Shown here piece by piece: positions 27,655 through 36,333 of a stretch of 64,000 bases of DNA. Origin of the DNA: Arthrobacter rhizosphaerae (GTDB taxonomy: Bacteria > Actinomycetota > Actinomycetes > Actinomycetales > Micrococcaceae); contig NZ_JALLAN010000001.1 of NCBI RefSeq assembly GCF_023062595.1, positions 458,663 to 522,662 of the forward strand. Direction: 5' to 3'. Under the pieces are notes generated by a model. That model did no database searches. It was not told where the DNA came from and saw nothing but the letters and a program-made list of their open reading frames with translations. Position numbers and translations under genes: made by a program. The number at the start of each line of letters is the position of its first letter. Within the stretch, counting starts at the first letter, position 1.

Positions 27655-28398
27655 ATGAACCTGCTGGAGATGTTATGGGAGCGGATCGTTGCCGGATTTT
27701 CGCAGGCCGCCGTTCCCGTCGTCCCACTCCCGGAACTCCTCATGGTCATTGCAGTGGCGATTGTGCTTTCCGTGCCCAGAGCGACCTGGAAGTATTTCGG
27801 ACTCCTGGCCACTGTGGTTCATGAACTCGGCCATGCCTTTGCTGCGCTGTCCAGCGGTCAACGGCTGGGCGGTATCCAGCTCAGGTTAAACCATTCAGGA
27901 ACCACGCTGTCTTTTAGCCGCGGCCGCTTTCCTGCCATCTGGTCGGGATTCTGGGGATATCCGGTGCCGGCGATAGTGGGAGCTTCCCTGGTCTGGGCAG
28001 GGTTCAACGGTTGGGGTCCGGCGGCAATGTCCCTCGGCGTCATTATTCTGCTGGCGGCGCTCCTCTTCATCCGCAATGCAGTCGGGGTGCTGATCATGGC
28101 CGCGGGAATCCTGTTGGCTTGTGCTCTGGTTCTCTTCGTACCGCCGGAGCTTAACAGCCATCTGGTCATCGTTCTGGGCCTGGCGTTGCTCGTGGCTGCT
28201 GTGAGGGACCTCGGAAAACTTATCCACGTACATTTCAGACGCAGGGAACAGCTGGCCACCTCAGATGCCTACTTGCTGTATCGCGCGACGTCGATTCCCT
28301 CCGGAGTCTGGATCGTACTGTTTAGCAGTGTGGTGGGGGCAGCCTGGCTCTTTGCCTGGCAACCCATTTCAGCTGTTTTCGCGATCGCAATTCCCTGA
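27655..28398 (+). CDS. M50B-type peptidase-like membrane protein
   Basis: This 247-residue polytopic membrane protein carries HELGH at residues 56-60 (VVHELGHAFAALSSG), a zinc-binding motif of M50 metalloproteases. The rest forms about five hydrophobic segments (for example VGVLIMAAGILLACALVLFV). It lacks a PDZ domain and has no obvious LDG motif; this is the M50B-like branch common in actinobacteria, whose proteolytic activity is not proven. It diverges from malQ by 117 bases. It is the second M50-type gene in the window, but its architecture differs from the CBS-bearing one at 10396-11568. Confidence 0.85.
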   Translation: MNLLEMLWERIVAGFSQAAVPVVPLPELLMVIAVAIVLSVPRATWKYFGLLATVVHELGHAFAALSSGQRLGGIQLRLNHSGTTLSFSRGRFPAIWSGFWGYPVPAIVGASLVWAGFNGWGPAAMSLGVIILLAALLFIRNAVGVLIMAAGILLACALVLFVPPELNSHLVIVLGLALLVAAVRDLGKLIHVHFRRREQLATSDAYLLYRATSIPSGVWIVLFSSVVGAAWLFAWQPISAVFAIAIP

Positions 28399-28446
28399 CC
28401 TCCCGCAGCTTGCCACTCCTGTGGAAGCCGGGTTTAGTCTGAAGAG

Positions 28447-29526
28447 ATGAGTCAGGAAACAGGTCAGAGCACGGACTCCACCACCTCGCCGGGTTTCAGT
28501 ACCAAGGGTGCCTACGTTACGGGTGGCGAATTTAACCGGGATACGAATTACATCGAGGACCGCATCACCTCGAATGGTGCCGCCGGGCCCAATGGTGAGC
28601 CGGGGTGGCCGGTGGAGCCGGGCCGCTACCGGCTCATCGCCGCAAGGGCATGCCCTTGGGCAAATCGTGCGGTTATAGTGCGGCGGTTATTGGGCCTGGA
28701 AGAGGTCATCTCACTCGGCCAACCCGGGCCAACGCATGACTCCAGGTCATGGACCTTCGACTTGGACGAGGGCGGCCGGGACCCCGTTCTTGGCATCGAG
28801 CGGCTTCAGGAAGCATACTTCAAGCGCTTTCCCAACTATCCTCGGGGCATTACCGTTCCCGCCATCGTGGAGGTTTCCAGCGGCCAGGTGGTGACCAACA
28901 ACTTTCCGCAGATCACCCTCGACCTCTCCACGGAATGGCGTGGGTTCCATCGTCCTGGAGCCCCGGACCTGTATCCGCACTCCCTGCGGCACGAAATAGA
29001 CGAGGTGAACAAGAGGGTTTTCACCGAGATCAACAACGGCGTCTACCGCTGCGGATTTGCCGGATCCCAGGAAGCCTATGACGCTGCCTACGAGCGCCTA
29101 TGGACGGCACTGGACTGGTTGGAGGAGCGACTGGAGGGCCAACGGTTTCTCGTGGGTGATTCCATTACCGAAGCTGATGTCCGGCTCTTCACCACTCTGG
29201 CCAGGTTCGACGCTGTCTATCATGGGCACTTCAAATGCAACCGCCAGAAACTGAGCGAGATGCCTGTTCTTTGGAGCTACGCACGGGACCTGTTTCAAAC
29301 CCCGGGGTTTGGGGACACCATCGACTTCGTACAGATCAAGCAGCACTACTACATAGTCCATGAGGACATCAATCCCACCGGCATAGCCCCCCGTGGCCCT
29401 GCACTGTCAGGTTGGCTCACCGAACACGGGCGGGAATCCCTTGGGGGCCGGCCTTTTGGGGATGGCACTCCGCCCGGTCCGGTCAAGGCAGGAGAGGAAG
29501 TCCCTCCCGGGCACGGGGCGGAATGA
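28447..29526 (+). CDS. Glutathione S-transferase-like protein of the glutathionyl-hydroquinone reductase (ECM4/YqjG) family
   Basis: This 359-residue protein has a thioredoxin-like N-terminal domain with active-site ARACPWANR (Cys69), followed by an all-helical GST domain (RFLVGDSITEADVRLFTTLARFD). The CPWA motif and the long insert after it mark the ECM4/YqjG/Xi class, which reduces S-glutathionylated quinols through a catalytic Cys. Actinobacteria such as this one make mycothiol, so the physiological thiol may be mycothiol rather than glutathione. The C-terminal ~30 residues are Gly/Pro-rich. It lies 48 bases after the M50 gene, possibly in the same transcript. Confidence 0.9.
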   Translation: MSQETGQSTDSTTSPGFSTKGAYVTGGEFNRDTNYIEDRITSNGAAGPNGEPGWPVEPGRYRLIAARACPWANRAVIVRRLLGLEEVISLGQPGPTHDSRSWTFDLDEGGRDPVLGIERLQEAYFKRFPNYPRGITVPAIVEVSSGQVVTNNFPQITLDLSTEWRGFHRPGAPDLYPHSLRHEIDEVNKRVFTEINNGVYRCGFAGSQEAYDAAYERLWTALDWLEERLEGQRFLVGDSITEADVRLFTTLARFDAVYHGHFKCNRQKLSEMPVLWSYARDLFQTPGFGDTIDFVQIKQHYYIVHEDINPTGIAPRGPALSGWLTEHGRESLGGRPFGDGTPPGPVKAGEEVPPGHGAE

Positions 29527-29562
29527 AAAGAGGTCCCGGGAATCTGTGGGTATCTTGGATCC

Positions 29563-30699
29563 ATGCAACTCTCAGATGGCCATGTGGATCCAGAATTCGG
29601 CGGCGTACTGGACCTCTTCGAATCGTTCCTCGCCGAGGACCCTCTCTACAGCGCGCAGGTTTCGGTCTATTTACAAGGCCGCAAGGTGGTGGATTTGGTC
29701 GGGGGCCCGGATTTCAATCCGGGCGACATCACCGGAACCTACTCATGCAGCAAGGGAGTTGCTGCGTGCGTGGTTGCGCTTCTGGTGCAGGACGGGATTC
29801 TGGACCTTGAACAGAGGATGGCCCATTACTGGCCCGAATTTGCTGTCCACGGCAAAGGCGGGCTGACAGTAGCCCAGGCGCTCTCACATCAGGCAGGACT
29901 GTTGGGGATCGAAGGCGGATTCCGCCTGGATGAGTTCACCACCGAAGCCGCGGCCGAGAAGCTGGCGGCTGCCGAACCACTGTGGCTGCCGGGAACTACC
30001 TTCGGATATCACGCCCTCACCATCGGAATCCTCATGGAGGAACTCTGCCGCCGCACTGCGGGCATCTCCCTTCAGGAACTGTACGATTCCCGACTGCGCG
30101 TGCCCTTGGACATCGACTTTTTCCTCGGTCTTCCGGAGGACCAGGAGCCCCGTTACCGGAACGTTCTGTACGACGTCGATGACAGCCTGCCGTGGGAGGA
30201 CCCGCTGAGCCTTGATGGGCTGAACAGCAACAGCGGCGTCAGCTCTATCATGGAACTTCCCAACCACCGGATTATCCGCGCCAACGGCATGAGCAGCGCG
30301 GGAGGTGTGGGCTCCGCCGGAGGACTGGCGCGCCTGTACGCCGCCGCCATCACAGGTGTCGACGGCGGTGCGGCGTTCCTGACGGAAGCCACGATCAGCG
30401 CCATGACCCAGGAACGTGTCTGGGGGCTGGACAGGTCATCAGGGCAGGACAACGCCTTCGCCGTCGGGTTTATGAAGGCTCACCCGAGCCGGAACTTCGG
30501 CAGCTACCGCGCTTTCGGGCACGAGGGAGCCAATGCGGCGCTTGGATTTGCTGACCCTTCGTATGGCATCGGTTTCGGGTACGTTCCCAGGCGGCAGGAG
30601 GACGGCCGAACGCCGGGACGGGCACACCGGCTCGCCCACGCGGTTCGCCAGGCGGCGGTAGCTTCTTCCAACTCTGCGGAAGCCGCTGTCCGGAGTTAG
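29563..30699 (+). CDS. Serine hydrolase, beta-lactamase/esterase family (class C-like)
   Basis: This 378-residue protein has the penicillin-binding-protein-like serine hydrolase fold. The S-x-x-K nucleophile motif is SCSK (Ser61, Lys64), the second-motif Tyr is in FGYHALTIG, and an H-x-G variant of the third motif appears in FGHEGANAALGF. Such motifs are typical of EstB-type esterases and D-aminopeptidase relatives. There is no signal peptide, so it is probably a cytosolic esterase rather than a resistance beta-lactamase. It follows the GST-like gene after 36 bases on the same strand. Confidence 0.88.
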   Translation: MQLSDGHVDPEFGGVLDLFESFLAEDPLYSAQVSVYLQGRKVVDLVGGPDFNPGDITGTYSCSKGVAACVVALLVQDGILDLEQRMAHYWPEFAVHGKGGLTVAQALSHQAGLLGIEGGFRLDEFTTEAAAEKLAAAEPLWLPGTTFGYHALTIGILMEELCRRTAGISLQELYDSRLRVPLDIDFFLGLPEDQEPRYRNVLYDVDDSLPWEDPLSLDGLNSNSGVSSIMELPNHRIIRANGMSSAGGVGSAGGLARLYAAAITGVDGGAAFLTEATISAMTQERVWGLDRSSGQDNAFAVGFMKAHPSRNFGSYRAFGHEGANAALGFADPSYGIGFGYVPRRQEDGRTPGRAHRLAHAVRQAAVASSNSAEAAVRS

Positions 30700-30725
30700 C
30701 AGGTTAATCCATTTGTAACATCTAT

Positions 30726-30746
30726 GCCCCAGTCCTAGGGTGGGGC
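30726..30746. repeat. Inverted repeat just upstream of the FUSC-type gene
   Basis: GCCCCA and TGGGGC are separated by nine bases containing the palindrome CCTAGG. The sequence lies 4 bases before the ATG at 30750 and overlaps the purine-rich ribosome-binding region (AGGGTGGGG). It could be a regulatory hairpin or chance in G+C-rich DNA. Confidence 0.35.
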
Positions 30747-30749
30747 CAG

Positions 30750-31871
30750 ATGAGCACACGATTACCTGGAGTACAGAGCCGCGGGACCGCGCGGAGGCGA
30801 ATGTGGGGCCTGGTTACGGTAGGCGTATCCGGGGTTTTCGCGTTGTCCCGCCTCCAACTTGCGGCGAAAGCGGCTTTAGCGGCGGGCCTGGCCTTTCTGA
30901 TCGCCCCCTGGATGCCGGGGTCTGCTGCTGACTATCCGTACTACGCTCCCCTCGGCGCCCTCGTGGTGATGTACGAGAACGTGGCAGGTTCCATGCGGCA
31001 GGGGCTCCAGACACTCGTCGGGCTCGGGCTGGGCATCGGTCTCGCGTTCATGCTGGTGAGCCTCGGCGGGCCATCCCCCATCACCGTTGCGTTGGTCATG
31101 GGCCTTGGAATCCTCCTTGCCGGCCTTCCACGCCTGGGCGCCGGGCGGGACTGGATTCCGACTGCCGCCTTGCTGGTGTTGTTGGTGGGCGGGCACAACC
31201 CTGATGATTTTTCGTTCGGTTACCTGCTGCAGATGGGTACCGGTGTTGTGGTTGGCATCGCAGTTAACCTGCTTGTTTTCCCGCCCCTTCATTTCAATGC
31301 CGTGGCGGTGAGCCTTACACAATTCCGGGGGGCCCTGGCTCAGCAGATCTCCGATATGGGTGAGGCTGTCGAAGAAAAATGGCCTCCGCAGCATGATGAC
31401 TGGTCCCGCCGCTCAGATGAACTCGCCCAATCAGCCCGCTCGCTCAGGACTGCAGTGGAAAAGGCCGACGCCAGCCGCCGCGCCAACCCGCGGCGGAAAC
31501 TCCACCCAAGGGACGTGGACCTGGACTACAGGAACCTCCGTGACCTGGAACGCATAACTTTCCATGTCCAGGACATGACGGAGGTCCTGGCCGACGTTAT
31601 CTGGGACCAGGACACCCTCTTTGTCATTCCGCTCCCCTACAGTGAGCCGCTGAGCGAGGCCCTTGCCGCCGTCGGGGCTTTGCTGCTCGCTGTGGAGGAA
31701 GGGGATGCGAAGCGGCTGGAAGAACTACGGGACGAGGCCGACGCAACAGTGCATGCCCTCGCGCAACGACTGGTGTCGGATGACACGGATTCGGACGCGC
31801 CCAGCGCGGCCGAATCCATCCTCCTGAGCCTGCACAGGATCCTCCGCGTACTCAAATCAGGTATGAGCTAG
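30750..31871 (+). CDS. FUSC/aromatic-acid-exporter-like membrane protein
   Basis: This 373-residue protein has an N-terminal half of six hydrophobic segments (for example AALAAGLAFLIAPWMPG and GLGLGIGLAFMLVSLGG) with the YYAPLGALVVMYE motif near residue 66. A cytosolic C-terminal half follows, made of charged helices (LRTAVEKADASRRANPRRKL). This layout matches FUSC/ArAE proteins related to YccS and the fusaric-acid and aromatic-acid exporters. The transported substrate is unknown. It is independent of its convergent neighbour, the MaoC gene, which ends 18 bases away. Confidence 0.85.
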   Translation: MSTRLPGVQSRGTARRRMWGLVTVGVSGVFALSRLQLAAKAALAAGLAFLIAPWMPGSAADYPYYAPLGALVVMYENVAGSMRQGLQTLVGLGLGIGLAFMLVSLGGPSPITVALVMGLGILLAGLPRLGAGRDWIPTAALLVLLVGGHNPDDFSFGYLLQMGTGVVVGIAVNLLVFPPLHFNAVAVSLTQFRGALAQQISDMGEAVEEKWPPQHDDWSRRSDELAQSARSLRTAVEKADASRRANPRRKLHPRDVDLDYRNLRDLERITFHVQDMTEVLADVIWDQDTLFVIPLPYSEPLSEALAAVGALLLAVEEGDAKRLEELRDEADATVHALAQRLVSDDTDSDAPSAAESILLSLHRILRVLKSGMS

Positions 31872-31889
31872 TCAAATGCTCTACCGGAT

Positions 31890-32801
31890 CTACCTCGAGG
31901 TTACTGACCCGCTGAAATGCTTCCGCCCTGCCTTCGGGCTCCACGCCACGTAATCAGACCGCTCCCAGGCGCCCCCATCGGCCTGGACGGTGGTGATATC
32001 CAGGGCTACCCGTGCGGGAAGGAAAACCGGCGCTTCAAAGGAGACGTCCCAGTTAAAAGCCTCGCCCTTGACTGCCCCCACATCGGCCAGCGCCCTGGCA
32101 GCGAGGTACATCCCATGGGCAATGGATCTGCGCATACCCAAGGCTTTCGCGCTCAAGGCGCTGAGGTGAATGGGGTTGAAGTCACCTGAGACAGCGGCGT
32201 AGGCCCTGCCTGTATCCACGCCAAGCTGCCAAAGCCCAGTCGGGTTGGTAGGCCTGAAATCGGCCTGGACCATGTGGACCGATGGCTTGTCTATGCCTGG
32301 CAGGAAGACACCCTTAGCCAGATAGGTGGAGATACCCCGCCAGAGGACGGCGTCGCCTTTTCCGCTGCGGGCCTCGGCAACCATGTCCAGTTGCGTTCCA
32401 CTCCGGTGACCCCGCAGGTTCACCGCTGAGGCTGTGATATCCAGGGGTTCAGTAAAACTGATGGCCCTTCTCTGCTCCACAGCGTTCCGGAGATGGATCA
32501 TGCCCAGCAGCGGCAACGGAAAGTCATCCCGGTTCATAACACTCATCGCCACGGGAAAGGCAAGAGCGTGAATGAAACCCGCGGGCAGCACGTCAGTGGC
32601 TGGCTCGCCGATGAGGTGCTGGTAGGCGGTGAGTTTCTCGACGTCGACCATTATCCCTCGCACCTCATGGCTGCTTTCGGGCAAGGCTGTACCCAGATCG
32701 GTCCCGAGCAGGCGGCGGCGGGCAGCCGTAGCAGCGGCGTTGACGTAGAGCTTTGACAGCGAGGGCATATCCCCCAGGACAACGGGTCCAGGGTCGCTCA
32801 T
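31890..32801 (-). CDS. MaoC-like (R)-hydratase/dehydratase, HtdX type
   Basis: This 303-residue double-hotdog protein probably hydrates enoyl-thioesters or dehydrates 3-hydroxyacyl-thioesters. The C-terminal hotdog has the hydratase motif VSGDFNPIHLSALSAKALG with the catalytic Asp and His; the N-terminal hotdog lacks it, as usual for HtdX/HtdZ proteins. The ATG at 32801 overlaps the stop of the FabG gene (ATGA), so translation is coupled; a longer start at 32825 would overlap it further. The gene order thiolase, FabG, MaoC matches the M. tuberculosis Rv0243-Rv0242c-Rv0241c group as I recall it. Confidence 0.92.
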   Translation of the reverse strand: MSDPGPVVLGDMPSLSKLYVNAAATAARRRLLGTDLGTALPESSHEVRGIMVDVEKLTAYQHLIGEPATDVLPAGFIHALAFPVAMSVMNRDDFPLPLLGMIHLRNAVEQRRAISFTEPLDITASAVNLRGHRSGTQLDMVAEARSGKGDAVLWRGISTYLAKGVFLPGIDKPSVHMVQADFRPTNPTGLWQLGVDTGRAYAAVSGDFNPIHLSALSAKALGMRRSIAHGMYLAARALADVGAVKGEAFNWDVSFEAPVFLPARVALDITTVQADGGAWERSDYVAWSPKAGRKHFSGSVTSR

Positions 32802-34138
32802 GCCCCCACCATGTTCTGCCCGCATACGCGAAGCACTTGCCCTGAAATTCCACCCGCCGCGTCACTCGCCAAGAAAGCGATGGCCTCGGCGACGTCGACG
32901 GGTTGGCCGCCCTGCCTCAGGGAATTGAGCCTTCGCCCAACTTCCCGCCGCACCAGCGGAACACGCCGAGTCATCTCCGTTTCGATAAATCCTGGGGCAA
33001 CAGCATTGATGGTTCCCCCGTGAGGCTCGAGCAAAGGAGCGGTTGCCCTCACCATCCCCGTGACGCCGGCTTTGGAAGCCGCGTAGTTGGTCTGGCCGCG
33101 GTTTCCTGCGATTCCGCTGGTGGATGCTACCGACACGATTCTCGGGGAGCTGCGGAAGTGTTCCGATGCCAGCAATGCCTCGTTGATTCGCAGCTGAGCG
33201 GCAATATTGACGGCCAAAACTGACGCCCACCTGTTGTGGTCCATGTTTGCCAGCAGCTTGTCACGGGTGATGCCGGCGTTATGGATAACAATGTCCAGGT
33301 GACCGTAGCGCGACACCGCGTGGTCGATGATCTTCTGACCAGCGTCCTCCCGCGTAATGTCTAACTGCAGCGCGGTTCCATGGACCTCGTTGGCAACCTC
33401 TGCAAGGTGATCGCCCGCCGCCGGAACGTCCACGGCTAAGACAGTGGCGCCGTCGCGGTGCAGGGTGCGGGCGATCGCCGCCCCAATGCCGCGCGCAGCG
33501 CCCGTAACGACGGCGACCTTCCCCGCCAACGGTTTCTCGACGTCGTCGGGGAGTTTACCCGCCGGCGAACCCACCGTGATGAACTGACCGTCAACGAAAG
33601 CGGATTTCCCGGACAGCAGGAACCGGAGTGCAGCCAGGGTGCTGGGGCTGGTGGTGGACACGCCGTCCGCCAGGAGGATGCCGTTTCCCGTGGCGCCGGA
33701 TCGCAGCTCCATGGCCAGTGAACGCAGCAATCCGTCCACACCCTGTCGGGCTGCCGCCGTGGCGGCGTCCGGGGCGCTTCCCGGATGCCGGGAGAGGGTG
33801 ATCACCCTGGCATTCGGAGCGAGGTCCCTGAGGGAAGTCGCTGCTGTGAGCACGGGTTTTTCCAGGCCATCAGGGTGGGTCAACTCATCCAGGACCAGAA
33901 TGACGGCACCCAGGCGTTCTTTCGGAACGGCGTGCCGACGGACGTCGAGATCCCACGACAGCAGCGTCGACGCCAGAGCATCCGCTCCCTCGGTCGACCC
34001 CTCGATGAGGATGGGGCCCGGGACCAGCGGCTGCCCGGGCTTATGCCGCCGCAGGATTACCGGCTGCGGAAGCCCTATTTTCCGGGCGACTTTCCGACCT
34101 GGCCCGCTGCTGACGAATTGAGTGTAAGTATCGGTCAT
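32798..34138 (-). CDS. High-molecular-weight 3-oxoacyl-(ACP/CoA) reductase, FabG4 type
   Basis: This 446-residue protein has an N-terminal flavodoxin-like pseudo-SDR domain (about 1-190) without a nucleotide motif, and a C-terminal classical SDR domain. The latter has the Rossmann motif VVTGAARGIGAAIA near residue 212, the NAG motif VIHNAGIT, the catalytic Ser in VSVASTSG and Tyr/Lys in TNYAASKAG. Length and layout match the FabG4 (HMwFabG) class, which prefers NADH and long acyl chains. It ends overlapping the MaoC gene and follows the thiolase gene after nine bases, so the three form one operon. Confidence 0.94.
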   Translation of the reverse strand: MTDTYTQFVSSGPGRKVARKIGLPQPVILRRHKPGQPLVPGPILIEGSTEGADALASTLLSWDLDVRRHAVPKERLGAVILVLDELTHPDGLEKPVLTAATSLRDLAPNARVITLSRHPGSAPDAATAAARQGVDGLLRSLAMELRSGATGNGILLADGVSTTSPSTLAALRFLLSGKSAFVDGQFITVGSPAGKLPDDVEKPLAGKVAVVTGAARGIGAAIARTLHRDGATVLAVDVPAAGDHLAEVANEVHGTALQLDITREDAGQKIIDHAVSRYGHLDIVIHNAGITRDKLLANMDHNRWASVLAVNIAAQLRINEALLASEHFRSSPRIVSVASTSGIAGNRGQTNYAASKAGVTGMVRATAPLLEPHGGTINAVAPGFIETEMTRRVPLVRREVGRRLNSLRQGGQPVDVAEAIAFLASDAAGGISGQVLRVCGQNMVGA

Positions 34139-34147
34139 TGCTTCCCC

Positions 34148-35500
34148 CTAGTGTGATTCCAGTATGGCCACAACGCCCTGGCCGCCTGCAGCACAGATCG
34201 AGATGAGTCCTCGGGAAGGCCGTCCGTCGACTTGCCCCCTGGCATGCAGCATCTTGGCGAGGGAAGCCACGATGCGTCCTCCCGTAGCGGCGAAGGGGTG
34301 GCCTGCGGCGAGTGATGAGCCGTTCACATTGAGTTTGGACCTGTCCACAACACCCAAGGCACCTTCCAGGCCCAGCCGGGTGCGGCCAAATTCTTCATTT
34401 TCCCAGGCGGCGAGGGTGCTCAGCACGGTTCCTGCAAATGCCTCATGAATCTCGAAGAAGTCGAAGTCGTCGAGCGTTAGCCCGTTGCGGGCGAGGAGCC
34501 GCGGGACGGCAAATACCGGAGCCATCAACAGTCCATCCTTGCCATGCACAAAGTCGACAGCGGCGGCTTCCCCATCGATGACCGTGGCCAGCTTAGGAAG
34601 ATCGTGGGCGTCCGCCCATTCTTCAGAAGCCAACAGCACGGTGGAGGCCCCGTCCGTCAGGGGTGTGGAGTTGCCTGCCGTCATCGTTGCCTCGGAACCA
34701 AGGTTCTTGCCGAACACAGGCTTGAGCGTGGCCAGTTTCTCAATGGAGGTGTCAGGCCTCAGGTTCGAGTCCCTGGTCAAGCCTCTGTATGGGGTGAGGA
34801 GGTCATCGAAGAAGCCGGCATCGTACGCAGCAGCGAGGTTGCGGTGGCTGTTGTAAGCGAGCTCGTCCTGGGCCTCCCGCGTGACCTTCCACTGGGCAGT
34901 GGTAAGCGCCTGGTGCTCACCCATTGAGAGTCCCGTCCGCGGTTCGCCGGTGTTCGGCGCATCCGGAGCAAGGTCTTTCGGCCTGAGCTTGCTCAGGACT
35001 TTGAGCCGCTGCGGGAGCGTCTTGGCCCGGTTAAGGTCCAGGAGGACCTCACGGAGGCCTTCACTGACCGCAATCGGGGCGTCCGAGGCAGAATCAACGC
35101 CACCGGCGATGGCGGAATCAATCTGCCCGAGTTTGATCTTGTTGGCGAGTCCAAGGACAGTCTCCAGCCCTGTTGCGCAGGCCTGCTGCACATCGTAGGC
35201 AGGCGTCTCGGCCGCCAACGGGGAGCCAAGGACTGCCTCACGCGTGAGGTTGAAGTCGCGCGAATGCTTCAGGACTGCACCCGCCGCCACTTCGCCGATT
35301 CGTTCGTCCTGCAGGCCGAAACGGGCGATCAGTCCATCCAGGGCGGCCGTCAGCATGTCCTGGTTTGAAGACTTCGTGTACGCGCCCCCGGTGCGGGCAA
35401 AGGGGATGCGGTTGCCGCCCACCACCACAGCTTTCCGTAGCTGCCCCTGGGTCCCTTGGGTTGGCTGAACGACTGATTCCTCGCGTCCGGTTTCGGACAT
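34148..35500 (-). CDS. Acetyl-CoA acyltransferase (thiolase), FadA2-like
   Basis: This 450-residue thiolase cleaves or forms 3-ketoacyl-CoA in fatty-acid oxidation. Catalytic residues are visible: nucleophile Cys108 (QQACATGLE), His in DFFEIHEAFAG and the second Cys in ISICAAGGQGV near the C-terminus. The first ~20 residues are a polar extension. A strong ribosome-binding site (GAAGGAGAG) precedes the ATG. It is the first gene of the thiolase-FabG-MaoC operon and diverges from the TetR gene. The 13-bp inverted repeat at 35532-35562 lies 31 bases upstream of its start. Confidence 0.94.
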   Translation of the reverse strand: MSETGREESVVQPTQGTQGQLRKAVVVGGNRIPFARTGGAYTKSSNQDMLTAALDGLIARFGLQDERIGEVAAGAVLKHSRDFNLTREAVLGSPLAAETPAYDVQQACATGLETVLGLANKIKLGQIDSAIAGGVDSASDAPIAVSEGLREVLLDLNRAKTLPQRLKVLSKLRPKDLAPDAPNTGEPRTGLSMGEHQALTTAQWKVTREAQDELAYNSHRNLAAAYDAGFFDDLLTPYRGLTRDSNLRPDTSIEKLATLKPVFGKNLGSEATMTAGNSTPLTDGASTVLLASEEWADAHDLPKLATVIDGEAAAVDFVHGKDGLLMAPVFAVPRLLARNGLTLDDFDFFEIHEAFAGTVLSTLAAWENEEFGRTRLGLEGALGVVDRSKLNVNGSSLAAGHPFAATGGRIVASLAKMLHARGQVDGRPSRGLISICAAGGQGVVAILESH

Positions 35501-35531
35501 GTGCTCTCTCCTTCAAACGAAGCTGATTACC

Positions 35532-35562
35532 GATACCCAGCGTACCTGATACGCTGGGTATC
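35532..35562. promoter_or_regulatory. Perfect 13-bp inverted repeat, probable TetR operator
   Basis: GATACCCAGCGTA and TACGCTGGGTATC are perfect inverted arms separated by CCTGA (31 bp in all). The site lies in the 62-base gap between the divergent thiolase and TetR genes and touches the TetR GTG start codon. Binding there would control both genes. Confidence 0.85.
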
Positions 35563-36279
35563 GTGAACATCCTTTCAGCAGAGGCCCGGAAGCCTGCCGA
35601 TAACGCCGTGGACGGGAGGGCTTCCCGTTGGCAGACCCACCGCGAGGAACGCCGTCGTGAACTCATAAAGTCCGCCCGCAAGGCGGTTCACGCTCTGGGC
35701 AGCGACGCCTCGATGGAGGAAATCGCTGCTGCAGCAGGCACCTCGAAGTCAGTCTTTTACCGGTACTTCGGCGACAAGGCAGGACTCCAGCAAGCCGTTG
35801 GAGAGGTGGTCCTGAGCCAGATGCAGCGCCGCATCCAGGAGGCTGCCCAGAGCGCGCAGACACCCCGGGAAGGTTTGTTTGCGATGGTTTCGGCATATCT
35901 GCAAATGGCCGAAACAAGCCCCAGCGTCTACACCTTCGTCACGAAGTACCCTGCAGCCGAGTCGGACCACTCCGGCGGTGCGATAGCCACTGCAGGAGCT
36001 CTGGGCCACTTTTTCGAAGCCATCAGCGGCATGATCGCCCGCCCCATGCGCGCGCATCTTGGCGGCAGCGGCAAGGAGTCCGTAATCGGCTACTGGCCCA
36101 CCGCCGCCATTGGCTTAGTCAGGAACGCGGGCGAACAATGGCTGGCCAGCCCCGCTTCACCAGACAAGCCGGACCAAGAGACTATGGCCCGTCAAATTAC
36201 CTCCTGGTTATGCGTTGGAATCGCTCCAGAACTTGAAAGCAGCACCCTCGCTTTGTCCAAGCCACCATCAAAAACCTAG
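35563..36279 (+). CDS. TetR-family transcriptional regulator
   Basis: This 238-residue regulator has an N-terminal HTH (SMEEIAAAAGTSKSVFYRYFGDKAGL, residues ~50-75) and a helical ligand-binding C-terminal domain. It probably represses the neighbouring fatty-acid genes and responds to an acyl-CoA or similar ligand; this is inferred from position. The GTG at 35563 directly abuts the inverted repeat, so there is no room for a ribosome-binding site and the mRNA may be leaderless; a GTG at 35608 is an alternative start. The acyl-CoA oxidase gene follows 54 bases downstream on the same strand. Confidence 0.92.
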   Translation: MNILSAEARKPADNAVDGRASRWQTHREERRRELIKSARKAVHALGSDASMEEIAAAAGTSKSVFYRYFGDKAGLQQAVGEVVLSQMQRRIQEAAQSAQTPREGLFAMVSAYLQMAETSPSVYTFVTKYPAAESDHSGGAIATAGALGHFFEAISGMIARPMRAHLGGSGKESVIGYWPTAAIGLVRNAGEQWLASPASPDKPDQETMARQITSWLCVGIAPELESSTLALSKPPSKT

Positions 36280-36333
36280 AAGAACCTGTCAAAACCTCTT
36301 CAGGACGTTGTCAGAAAAACCGAAGGAACAGAC

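Noticed and set aside
29563..30699. Beta-lactamase as an antibiotic-resistance gene
   Set aside because: The S-x-x-K motif is present, but there is no signal peptide and the other motifs fit EstB-like esterases.
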